Source of the DNA: JAIEPT01 sp038217425
GTDB lineage: Bacteria; Planctomycetota; Planctomycetia; Gemmatales; Gemmataceae
Reading direction: 5' to 3'
Assembly (NCBI GenBank): GCA_038217425.1
Contig: JBBQPM010000284.1
Coordinates: forward strand, 1 to 6,696
Length of the DNA: 6,696 nucleotides
Of the stretch, positions 1 through 6,274 are shown piece after piece. The number at the start of each line of letters is the position of its first letter. Positions within the stretch are counted from its first letter, which is position 1. The position numbers and the translations under genes are program-made. Under the pieces are notes generated by a model. It ran no database searches. It saw nothing but the letters and a program-made list of their open reading frames with translations, and was not told the origin of the DNA.

Positions 1-2
1 GG

Positions 3-125
3 CAACGCAACCGTCGTAAGACCACGGAACTCAAGCACACAGCCGAGGTCGTCACGTATCACCAGGAACGAAACCGCGCCGCTCGAAAGTCGCGCCAAAA
101 GTCGCCGATGCAGTTGCTAATTTAG
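3..125 (+). CDS. Partial ORF, possible IS481-type transposase tail
   Basis: This frame is open from the window edge for 40 codons and stops at TAG 123-125; its start lies outside the window. The peptide is very basic. Its last third contains YHQERN followed by KSPMQLL, which loosely resembles the C-terminal end of IS481-family transposases, where a Y..YN motif is followed about ten residues later by a (K/S)(S/T)P(I/L/M)Q(A/L) motif. The spacing here is two residues short, and the usual 20-30 residues after that motif are absent, so if the match is real the copy is degraded or divergent. The match is by eye, over about 30 residues. It could equally be a chance open frame. The other two forward frames are interrupted or look non-coding. 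Confidence 0.25.
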   Translation, partial: QRNRRKTTELKHTAEVVTYHQERNRAARKSRQKSPMQLLI

Positions 126-150
126 CGCTGTAGAATTAAGAGCTCCGGTC

Positions 151-159
151 TGTGGATAA
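151..159 (-). promoter_or_regulatory. DnaA-box-like 9-mer
   Basis: TGTGGATAA on the plus strand is the exact reverse complement of the classical DnaA box TTATCCACA. It stands alone: no second exact box, AT-rich unwinding region or dnaA/rep gene is seen nearby. An origin is therefore not supported. An exact match is expected only about 0.05 times in a window this size, but the motif may be chance or part of a mobile-element end. Confidence 0.3.
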
Positions 160-245
160 ACGTGTGGGGCGGGGTCCGGTGAGCCTGCCGCGCCTATTTT
201 CGATCCCTTACCCGTCCGACAGCCGCAGGGTTGGTTGCCCAGCCC

Positions 246-278
246 AAAAAGGACTCCTGAGAGGGCAAGTTCCTTTTT
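246..278. terminator. A-tract/T-tract hairpin, possible weak terminator
   Basis: AAAAAGGA (246-253) pairs with TCCTTTTT (271-278), with CT/AG just inside across a one-base bulge and a loop of about 12 bases. An A-run on one side and a T-run on the other resembles a bidirectional rho-independent terminator. However, the runs themselves form the stem and the GC core is only a few pairs, so it would be weak. It could end transcription from the left-hand element or from the minus-strand ORF at 385-690. Confidence 0.25.
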
Positions 279-384
279 CAGGCGTCTCAGACTCTCAAAT
301 TTCGATTCAACTGATGCGGCGCATGAGGTACCCGTCTTGAATTTGCCAGCCCAATGGTCATGTCACTCATAGAGAACAGAGTTG

Positions 385-690
385 CTAATGTCCGCCACCG
401 AACTGCCAGCAAAGAACGTGCCGCCCGACCACAAAAATGGCCCCGATCGGATTCGCTTTCCCGAAAATGAAGATGATTGGGTCACCCAGCCCTGGCAATT
501 CGTAAATTATCAGGCAGCGCCGTTCGAGCGTGCCGTCGAGGCCGACCTTGACGTAGGCACCGTCCAGCTTTGTGTCATTCTTCGCGTCCTCGACCGACAC
601 ATAGCCGGTATATGTAAACAGGATGTCTCCGGGTAATAAGTGGCCAGCGCCAAAAATTTTCTCGAATTCCCTCCAGGCTGAAGTCGGCAT
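385..690 (-). CDS. Hypothetical protein, 101 residues, divergent from the operon
   Basis: I do not recognise a family. The product would be a small, Gly-rich, partly hydrophobic protein with the stretch LPGDILFTYTGYVS near residues 19-32. A second apolar segment, PIIFIFGKANPIGAIFVV, lies near residues 72-89. No signal peptide, clear membrane helix or catalytic motif is visible. Roughly two thirds of its codons end in G or C, in line with real genes here. The ATG at 690 has no good ribosome binding site, since the GAGG upstream is about 20 bases away. An overlapping plus-strand frame (about 382-636) has similar codon statistics, so the coding strand is not certain; I favour the minus strand because it is longer and reads more like a folded protein. 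It is divergent from the amidotransferase gene, with 57 bases between the starts. It could be a decayed or spurious ORF. Confidence 0.35.
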   Translation of the reverse strand: MPTSAWREFEKIFGAGHLLPGDILFTYTGYVSVEDAKNDTKLDGAYVKVGLDGTLERRCLIIYELPGLGDPIIFIFGKANPIGAIFVVGRHVLCWQFGGGH

Positions 691-747
691 GAGCTATGCT
701 AGCGGCATGGCCTCGAACTGTGATTATTCTCCTTTGGACCCGTTCGG

Positions 748-2757
748 ATGTGTGGAATCGCTGGCATACATAAGGGATGCGGCTTAACACCTAGCCAGGC
801 ATTGCTCCTGGCAATGGCGGGGGAATTGCTGCATCGCGGGCCGGACGGTGTGGGCATATACTTGGACGCCGGCTACGGCATGGTCAACACGAGACTCTCC
901 GTCGTCGATTTGTCCGGCGGAGATCAGCCTATTGGCAACGAAGAGGGAACTTGCTGGGTGGTGCAGAACGGCGAAATCTACAACCACACGGAACTGCGCG
1001 CGGAGCTTGAACGCCACGGACACGTCTTTCGGACGGACTGCGACACCGAAGTGATCGTGCACGCCTATGAAGAATGGGGCCCGCGCTGCCTCGATCGCTT
1101 CAATGGCCCCTTCGCGTTCGCCCTGTGGGATCGGCGTGCGCGAACCTTGTTTCTGGCCCGAGACCGTTTTGGGGTGCGGCCATTGTTCCTCGCCCAATAT
1201 GGGGCCGACCTCGTCTTTGCGTCCGAGGTCAAGGCGCTCTTGCGACATCCCCAGGCACATCGTGAGTTAGATCCGCTGGCTTTGGTCGATACCTTTACGC
1301 TCTGGTCTACGCTACCGGACCGCACGGCCTTTCCCGGAATTCGCGAGTTGCCGCCAGGGCATTGGCTCAAAGTGGGGGCCGACGGAAACGTGGAGGAGCG
1401 TGCGTGGTGGGACCTTCGCTTTGCGAGTCAGAAATCGCAATCTCGGGCGAGCGAAGAGGAATTGGCGGAAGAGCTGGCGGACCTGCTGCAAGATTCTACA
1501 CGATTTCGTCTGCGTGCAGATGTTCCTGTCGCTGTCTATCTCAGCGGCGGTCTTGATTCTTCCGCGATTGCGTCGCTGGCACGGCGCGTCAGCGGGGAAC
1601 GTCTCAAGGGCTTCGCGGTCGGCTTCACGGATAAGCGTTTCGACGAATCGGAACATCAGGATCGAATTGCAGCCGAGATCGGCATCGAGCTGCACCGTAT
1701 CACGGTCGGCCCGCGCGACATCGGCCAGCTGTTTGCCGAAGTTATTCGGCTCTGTGAAAAGCCATTGCTACGGACGGCGCCGGCTCCGATGCTGGCGCTC
1801 TCGAACCTGGTACGATCCCACGGAATCAAAGTGGTGCTCACCGGCGAAGGAGCGGACGAAATCTTCGCCGGGTACGACCTCTTTCGCGAGGCGCAGATAC
1901 GTCGCTTCTGGGCGCGCCAGCCGCAATCGCTACGTCGGCCTCAACTTTTCGAACGTATCTATCCCTGGCTCACCCGCAGTACCACGGCCGCGCCTGGCTT
2001 CACCCGGCAGTTCTTCGGGATGGGTCTTGAAGAAACCGGAGATCCCCTTTACAGCCATCGCATCCGTTGGGGGGGCACCTCTCGGCTGTTGCGTTTTCTC
2101 GATCCACGCATCCTCGAATCGATCCGTCCCGAAGAGGCGCCGACCGCACGCCTGATGGCACGGCTGCCGCAAGAATTCGGTTCGTTTAGCGCGCTCGGGA
2201 AAGCGCAGTATCTCGAGATCGCGACGTTTCTGCATGGGTATCTGCTGCACAGCCAGGGCGACCGGATGATGATGGGCCGGGCGGTCGAAGGACGCTTCCC
2301 GTTTCTCGATCCCCGGGTGGCGGAATTCGCGGCGTCCTTGCCCGATGCGATGCGATTGCGCGGCCTTCGCGATAAATATCTGCTGCGTAAAGCCGTCTCC
2401 TTCCTTCCCAAGGAAATCGCACAACGACCCAAGCGGCCGTACCGCGCGCCGATCCTCAGCGCCTTCATCGGCCCAGGAGCGCCGGATTACGTTGCAGAAC
2501 TTTTGTCGCCCGCGCGTCTCGCTCAGACCGGCGTCTTCGCGCCGAAGACAGTGGCCCAACTCTGGTCCAAATGCCAACGCAACGCCGAGACGGGTGTCAG
2601 CGAGGCGGACGAGATGGCGTTTGTCGGCGTGTTGTCGACTCAACTCCTCCACGAACAGATGATTCGCAGCCCGAGTCTCGCGTCGCTGCCGACGGCGAAT
2701 CGCATCGTGGTCCGGGGTTGTGTCGAGCCCAAGGCCGCCCGGGCAGGAGTTTGCTGA
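748..2757 (+). CDS. asnB: Asparagine synthase-type glutamine amidotransferase
   Basis: The family transfers ammonia from glutamine to an ATP-activated carboxylate; classical AsnB makes asparagine from aspartate, while relatives in polysaccharide loci amidate other carboxylates. The start is fixed by chemistry: the protein begins MCGIAG, and Cys2 must become the N-terminal nucleophile of the class II glutaminase domain. That domain shows HRGPDG (29-34), NTRLSV (47-52), NGEIYNH (74-80) and RDRFGVRPLF (138-147). The synthetase domain has the PP-loop SGGLDSS (266-272), LTGEGADE (364-371), QGDRMMM (503-509) and GRFPFLDP (515-522). At 669 residues it is about 100 longer than E. coli AsnB (554) and matches the longer secondary-metabolism or polysaccharide type. 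The sequence EKPLLRTAPAP (337-347), where E. coli-like enzymes have a DEP(F/Y)-type segment, suggests the substrate pocket differs. It is the first gene of the operon. The ribosome binding site is poor (GGA at 736-738). Activity as an amidotransferase is confident; aspartate as substrate is not. Confidence 0.95.
   Translation: MCGIAGIHKGCGLTPSQALLLAMAGELLHRGPDGVGIYLDAGYGMVNTRLSVVDLSGGDQPIGNEEGTCWVVQNGEIYNHTELRAELERHGHVFRTDCDTEVIVHAYEEWGPRCLDRFNGPFAFALWDRRARTLFLARDRFGVRPLFLAQYGADLVFASEVKALLRHPQAHRELDPLALVDTFTLWSTLPDRTAFPGIRELPPGHWLKVGADGNVEERAWWDLRFASQKSQSRASEEELAEELADLLQDSTRFRLRADVPVAVYLSGGLDSSAIASLARRVSGERLKGFAVGFTDKRFDESEHQDRIAAEIGIELHRITVGPRDIGQLFAEVIRLCEKPLLRTAPAPMLALSNLVRSHGIKVVLTGEGADEIFAGYDLFREAQIRRFWARQPQSLRRPQLFERIYPWLTRSTTAAPGFTRQFFGMGLEETGDPLYSHRIRWGGTSRLLRFLDPRILESIRPEEAPTARLMARLPQEFGSFSALGKAQYLEIATFLHGYLLHSQGDRMMMGRAVEGRFPFLDPRVAEFAASLPDAMRLRGLRDKYLLRKAVSFLPKEIAQRPKRPYRAPILSAFIGPGAPDYVAELLSPARLAQTGVFAPKTVAQLWSKCQRNAETGVSEADEMAFVGVLSTQLLHEQMIRSPSLASLPTANRIVVRGCVEPKAARAGVC
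2745..2749 (+). promoter_or_regulatory. Ribosome binding site of the ligase gene
   Basis: AGGAG lies seven bases before the ATG at 2757, inside the last codons of the amidotransferase gene. It supports the ATGA start over the upstream in-frame start at 2571, which would add 62 Arg/Ser-rich residues with no family resemblance. Confidence 0.85.
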
Positions 2758-4355
2758 TGACCTCGCATCCTCACCGGCTCATTCAGGATTCGCTCTTCGA
2801 ATCCGCACGTGTCTTTGGCGTAAAGGAAGCTGTCGTCAGCGACGGACAGCGATTGACATATGCAGACCTGCTCGAAAAGTCCCTGAGTCTGGCAGCCTCG
2901 CTTCAGAATCTGGGGTTACGTCCAGGCGACCGAGCTGCCGTCTTCATGGACAATAGCGTCGATGCCGTAGTCTCCATTTACGGCATATGGAACGCCGGCG
3001 GCGTCGTGATGGTTATCAATCCGCAGACAAAACCCGACAAGCTCTCCTACATGCTGGCGGACAGCGGAGCGCGCGTCCTCCTGACGAGCGTGAACTTACT
3101 CCGCATCGTCCAGCGGGGCTTGGTAGTCAGGACCGACGAGCTTGAGGCGCCGACCATCATCGTCTCGGGCGCTGGCGAGACGCACGGAACTCATTCCTTC
3201 GCAAATCTCCTGACGGCAAAGGAACCGCGCGACCCGAGAACGCTGGCAACCGATTTAGCCGCCTTGATTTACACTTCCGGCAGTACGGGGCAGCCGAAGG
3301 GAGTGATGGTTACCCATCAGAACGTCGTTTTTACGCTCGGTAGTTTAACCGAATACCTTCGGCTCTCAAACGACGACCGTATTCTCAATTTGCTGCCGCT
3401 GGCGTTCGATTATGGACTCTATCAACTGCTGATGACAGTGTACCTCGGCGCGACGCTCGTGCTCGAACAAGGTTTTGGCTACCCGGCCGTGATCGAGCAA
3501 CGAATTCGGGAAGAAGCGATCACCGTCTTTCCGGGCGTGCCCACGGTTTTTTCGACGCTTCTTGGCCGTACCGGGTCAGAATCGGGGAAGTTCTCTTCGG
3601 TACGCTGCGTTACCAACACCGCGGCAGCGCTCTCGCCGGAACTTTTGCCTGCCCTGCGCTTGAAGTTCCCCCAGGCTCTGATCTACAAGATGTATGGTCT
3701 CACCGAGTGCAAACGCGTTTGCTATCTCGAACCGGAGGAGGCGCTTAACAGGCCGGAATCCGTGGGTAAGGCGATCCCCGGTACCGAGGTCTTTCTACTC
3801 GATCCGTCAGGCAATCCCGTCGGCTCGGACGAACCGGGAATTCTGCACGTTCGCGGCCCGCATATTATGGTTGGCTACTGGAACAAGCCCGAACAGACGG
3901 CACAAATGCTGCGTCCCGGCCGCCATCCCGCAGACCGAGTCCTCTGCACCCACGATATTTTTCGCATGGACAAAGAAGGATACCTCTATTTCGTGGGACG
4001 GACCGACGACATCATCAAAACTCGCGGCGAAAAAGTCAGCCCCGTCGAGATCGAAAACGTGCTGCACGGCATTCCAGGCGTACGCGATGCGGCGGTGGTC
4101 GGCGTACCCGATCTGCTTTTGGGCGAAGCGATTCGCGCCTTCATCTCACGCGTGCCAGGCGCTCACGTTACCGAACGCGAGATTCGCCGAGCATGTCAAG
4201 AACGTCTCGAGGGGTTCATGGTTCCGAAGGAAATCATCTTCCTGGAAGAACTCCCCAAAACCGACACCGGCAAGGTGCGCAAGAAGGACCTCCTGGAACT
4301 GGCGCCAATCTTCCCATCCACCCAATCCCTAGCCACTTCTCTGGTGCATTCATGA
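2757..4355 (+). CDS. Acyl-adenylating ligase (ANL/AMP-binding superfamily)
   Basis: This 532-residue enzyme activates a carboxylic acid with ATP and should transfer it to a phosphopantetheine thiol, either CoA or, given the next gene, the adjacent carrier protein. It is full length with both domains. Core motifs are YTSGSTGQPKGV (172-183, P-loop), NLLPLAFDYG (211-220), YGLTE (313-317, followed by CKR), THD (398-400, where most members have TGD) and GRTDDIIKTRGEKVSP (414-429, hinge). The C-terminal PKTDTGK (500-506) places the adenylation lysine at Lys506. The LTECKRV stretch and the hinge sequence resemble the ligases that sit beside carrier proteins in exopolysaccharide and exosortase-associated loci. 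The start overlaps the amidotransferase stop as ATGA, with AGGAG seven bases upstream. The cognate acid cannot be read from the sequence. No membrane segments are seen, so it should be cytosolic. Confidence 0.93.
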   Translation: MTSHPHRLIQDSLFESARVFGVKEAVVSDGQRLTYADLLEKSLSLAASLQNLGLRPGDRAAVFMDNSVDAVVSIYGIWNAGGVVMVINPQTKPDKLSYMLADSGARVLLTSVNLLRIVQRGLVVRTDELEAPTIIVSGAGETHGTHSFANLLTAKEPRDPRTLATDLAALIYTSGSTGQPKGVMVTHQNVVFTLGSLTEYLRLSNDDRILNLLPLAFDYGLYQLLMTVYLGATLVLEQGFGYPAVIEQRIREEAITVFPGVPTVFSTLLGRTGSESGKFSSVRCVTNTAAALSPELLPALRLKFPQALIYKMYGLTECKRVCYLEPEEALNRPESVGKAIPGTEVFLLDPSGNPVGSDEPGILHVRGPHIMVGYWNKPEQTAQMLRPGRHPADRVLCTHDIFRMDKEGYLYFVGRTDDIIKTRGEKVSPVEIENVLHGIPGVRDAAVVGVPDLLLGEAIRAFISRVPGAHVTEREIRRACQERLEGFMVPKEIIFLEELPKTDTGKVRKKDLLELAPIFPSTQSLATSLVHS

Positions 4356-4603
4356 ATTCGGTTGAGCAACAAATACGCTGCTTCATCTGCGAAAATTTCT
4401 TCGCCGACGACGCGACACTGACGGGCGAGGTCTCTCTCACGCGGTCGGGCATCATCGATTCGACCGGGGTGATGGAAATTATCCTGTTCCTCGAGACGAA
4501 GTTCGGCATCAGCGTTCCCGACCAAGACGCAGTACCCGAGAATCTCGATTCGCTGAATAACTTGGTGCGTTACGTGACGGCCGCCCAACGGAAAGCTTCT
4601 TAG
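4352..4603 (+). CDS. Stand-alone acyl carrier protein
   Basis: This 83-residue acidic four-helix carrier protein has the attachment motif GIIDSTGVMEII at residues 33-44; Ser37 of the DST triplet is the predicted phosphopantetheine site (most carriers have DSL). The first helix is about residues 3-17 and the conserved helix II begins at Ser37. ETKFGISVPD (48-57) matches the usual E..FGI.(I/V)PD of carriers. The length is normal for a discrete carrier. It starts in an ATGA overlap with the ligase stop and has almost no Shine-Dalgarno sequence, so it probably relies on translational coupling to the ligase. An upstream in-frame start at 4193 would only add shadow sequence. The most likely role is to hold the acyl group made by the ligase for transfer or modification. 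A phosphopantetheinyl transferase is needed but not present in the window. Confidence 0.93.
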   Translation: MNSVEQQIRCFICENFFADDATLTGEVSLTRSGIIDSTGVMEIILFLETKFGISVPDQDAVPENLDSLNNLVRYVTAAQRKAS

Positions 4604-4605
4604 CA

Positions 4606-5604
4606 ATGACGACGCTTTCCACTTCGCTTGCAAATGAAATCCTCGCCTTCGATCGGCTGGAGGCGGCAGACCGTATCGCCGCCACGCTCAAAGATCAGGT
4701 CGTCAAAACGCTTCGGCGTCGCGGCATCGTCCTAGGACTGAGCGGCGGCATCGATAGCACGGTATGCGCCGCCTTGGCGGTGCGGGCTTTGGGCCCCCAG
4801 CGGGTACTCGGGATATTCATGCCGGAAGCTCATTCCATCGACGACAGCCTGCGCCTGGGGCAACTCGCCGCCGATCAGCTCGGTATCCCCACGGTGTTGG
4901 AAAACATTACGCCAACACTAGAAGGCGTCGGATGCTATCAACGACAAAACTGGGCAATCCAACGTGTGATGCCGCAGTACGGCGAAGGCTGGCGCAGCAA
5001 AATCGTACTACCGAGCGTGGTCGACACCGACGCTTACCGCCTTTTTACCCTCGTCGCTCAGTCGCCCCAGGGCGAAGAATTCCGTGTCCGTTTGACGCCG
5101 ACAGCCTATTTGGAACTCGTGGCGGCGACCAATTTTAAGCAGCGCGTTCGGAAAATGGTCGAGTACTATCACGCCGACCGCCTGGTCTATGCTGTACTCG
5201 GCACGCCCAACCGGCAGGAGTACGATCAAGGGTTCTTCGTGAAGAACGGCGACGGCGCCGCCGACGTCAAGCCAATCGCACATCTTTATAAGACCCAGGT
5301 TTATGCCCTTGCCGAGTATCTGGGGTTACCCAAGGAAATTTGCAGCCGGCCGCCGACTACGGACACCTATTCGCTTCCGCAAAGCCAGGAGGAGTTTTAC
5401 TTCTCATTGCCGTACGCGCTCATCGATCAGTGCCTTTGGGCGCTGAATCACGGGCTTTCGCCGGCGGAAACGGCGCGACGGACCGCGCTGGCCGAGGAAC
5501 AGGTCACGCGCGTATTTGCAGACATCGAAGCCAAACGGCGAACGACGCGCTATCAGCACCATCAGCCCTTGTTGATTGACAAAGTGAGAGAAATCGATGC
5601 TTGA
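4606..5604 (+). CDS. nadE: NAD synthase-like ammonia-dependent PP-loop enzyme
   Basis: NAD synthase adenylates nicotinate adenine dinucleotide and replaces AMP with ammonia to give NAD. This protein has the family's PP-loop SGGIDST (46-52), GTPNRQE (199-205), GFFVKNGDGAADVKPI (209-224), the conserved Lys in LYKTQ (227-231) and a C-terminal RPPTTDTYSLPQSQEEF (248-264). It has no nitrilase-type glutaminase domain, so it would need free ammonia or a partner. At 332 residues it is about 55 longer than compact bacterial NadE (about 275), with the extra sequence around residues 115-170. The segment equal to (K/R)xPxADL...QxDE of ordinary NadE is changed, with Gln261 where Asp is usual. It sits two bases after the carrier gene, with weak GGAAAG at 4590-4595. 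The cluster context suggests a pathway-specific paralogue that amidates an adenylated carboxylate, or a local NAD supplier. Fold assignment is strong; the NAD-forming role is uncertain. Confidence 0.88.
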   Translation: MTTLSTSLANEILAFDRLEAADRIAATLKDQVVKTLRRRGIVLGLSGGIDSTVCAALAVRALGPQRVLGIFMPEAHSIDDSLRLGQLAADQLGIPTVLENITPTLEGVGCYQRQNWAIQRVMPQYGEGWRSKIVLPSVVDTDAYRLFTLVAQSPQGEEFRVRLTPTAYLELVAATNFKQRVRKMVEYYHADRLVYAVLGTPNRQEYDQGFFVKNGDGAADVKPIAHLYKTQVYALAEYLGLPKEICSRPPTTDTYSLPQSQEEFYFSLPYALIDQCLWALNHGLSPAETARRTALAEEQVTRVFADIEAKRRTTRYQHHQPLLIDKVREIDA

Positions 5605-6274
5605 TATCGAAGGAGAATCTCTGGCAATCATCCTGGTAGGAGCCGGCGGCTTTGGCCGGGAGGTGCTGCCTTATGTGCTGGACGCCATCAAGCAATCGCC
5701 TCGCCTTCGTGTGAAGGGATTTTTGGATGACAACCCCTCCGCACTCCAACCGCATCATTGCGCTCTTCCACTTCTTGGCTCGATCAAGGACTACTCCGTC
5801 CAGCCGCACGATCGTTTCGTCATGACTATCGGCGATTGCAGCACACGCGCAAAACAGATCCGTGAAATGGAAGCTCGCGGCGCCCGCTTCCTTACGATTA
5901 TCCACCCGACGGCGTATGTGGCTTCCAACGCCGTCATCGGCGTTGGTTGCATCGTTGCTCCCTTCAGCTCGATCGGGAACGGCGCCAAGGTAGGCAATCA
6001 CGTCGTACTCACCTGGTACGCCTCTCTAGCTCACGACAGCATCGTCCATAACTATGTGGTGCTGTCTCCTTACTCGACGGCGAACGGCCTCGCCGCGCTG
6101 GAAGAAGGCGTATTCCTTGGCACGCACGCCGTGATCAACCCCATGATTCGCGTCGGCGCCTGGTCGAAGGTTGCATCCGGATCAGTGGTCTATCGGGATG
6201 TCCCGCCCAATAGCCTGGCTATGGGCAACCCGGCGAAAGCACGCCCGATGTTACGGTCGAACCCCCATGAGTAG
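5597..6274 (+). CDS. NeuD/PglD-type sugar O- or N-acyltransferase
   Basis: The family transfers an acetyl or acyl group to nucleotide-linked sugars (PglD on UDP-4-amino sugars, NeuD on sialic acid). The N-terminal Rossmann-like part opens with ILVGAGGFGREV (12-23) and includes GFLDD (41-45). IIHPTAYVAS (101-110) leads into left-handed beta-helix hexapeptide repeats from about 110 to 200. The sequence ends with DVPPNSLAMGNPAKARP (201-217), the usual family ending. His146 in SLAHDSIV matches the catalytic His of the (I/V)EHDC(V/I) motif in relatives. The 225-residue length is normal. The assigned ATG overlaps the previous stop by eight bases with only a GAGAG-like site; a CTG at 5621 preceded by AGGAG is an alternative start. 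Acetyl-CoA is the usual donor, but the neighbouring carrier protein raises the possibility of an ACP-bound donor. It is the last clearly identified gene of the operon. Confidence 0.92.
   Translation: MLDIEGESLAIILVGAGGFGREVLPYVLDAIKQSPRLRVKGFLDDNPSALQPHHCALPLLGSIKDYSVQPHDRFVMTIGDCSTRAKQIREMEARGARFLTIIHPTAYVASNAVIGVGCIVAPFSSIGNGAKVGNHVVLTWYASLAHDSIVHNYVVLSPYSTANGLAALEEGVFLGTHAVINPMIRVGAWSKVASGSVVYRDVPPNSLAMGNPAKARPMLRSNPHE
5611..5615 (+). promoter_or_regulatory. Internal AGGAG, possible site for an alternative CTG start
   Basis: AGGAG lies inside the first codons of the acyltransferase gene, five bases before an in-frame CTG at 5621. Starting there would give a protein beginning MAIILVGAGGFG, which matches the usual short N-terminus of NeuD/PglD proteins better than the eight extra residues from the ATG at 5597. 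CTG starts are rare, so the ATG is kept as the primary call. Confidence 0.35.

Larger units (their letters stand above)
126..384. other. Region without a convincing gene
   Basis: About 260 bases between the possible transposase tail and the minus-strand hypothetical ORF. A 62-codon forward frame starting at GTG 152 is Arg/Ser/Pro-rich, has no ribosome binding site and resembles no family I recognise, so I do not call it. The stretch holds a DnaA-box-like 9-mer (151-159), an A-tract/T-tract hairpin (246-278) and a short palindrome ATGCG-G-CGCAT (314-324). It reads as intergenic or decayed mobile-element DNA. Confidence 0.5.

Noticed and set aside
152..340. 62-codon forward frame starting at GTG
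   Set aside because: No ribosome binding site, and unusual Arg/Ser/Pro content with no family resemblance.
690..747. Promoter elements for the operon
   Set aside because: TATGCT (695-700) and TATTCT (725-730) resemble -10 boxes but neither has a matching -35 hexamer at proper spacing, so no promoter is called.
1400..2155. 251-codon forward frame inside the amidotransferase gene
   Set aside because: Ser/Arg-rich out-of-frame translation of a gene with clear motifs in the other frame.
1930..2652. 240-codon minus-strand frame opposite the amidotransferase gene
   Set aside because: Antisense open frame typical of GC-rich genes, with no recognisable domain.
2571..2756. Upstream extension of the ligase reading frame
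   Set aside because: It lies wholly inside the amidotransferase gene, is Arg/Ser-rich with no family similarity, and the ATG at 2757 has AGGAG at a seven-base spacing in an ATGA overlap.
3694..4332. 212-codon forward frame inside the ligase gene
   Set aside because: Ser/Arg/Trp-rich shadow of the ligase hinge and C-terminal domain.
4193..4351. Upstream extension of the carrier-protein frame
   Set aside because: It is a shadow of the ligase C-terminus; the carrier fold begins at the ATG at 4352.
5898..5906. Second DnaA-box-like sequence TTATCCACC
   Set aside because: One mismatch, and it encodes the conserved IIHPT segment of the acyltransferase, so coding constraint explains it.
5504..6001. 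165-codon minus-strand frame opposite the acyltransferase gene
   Set aside because: Antisense to a gene with clear family motifs; no recognisable content.
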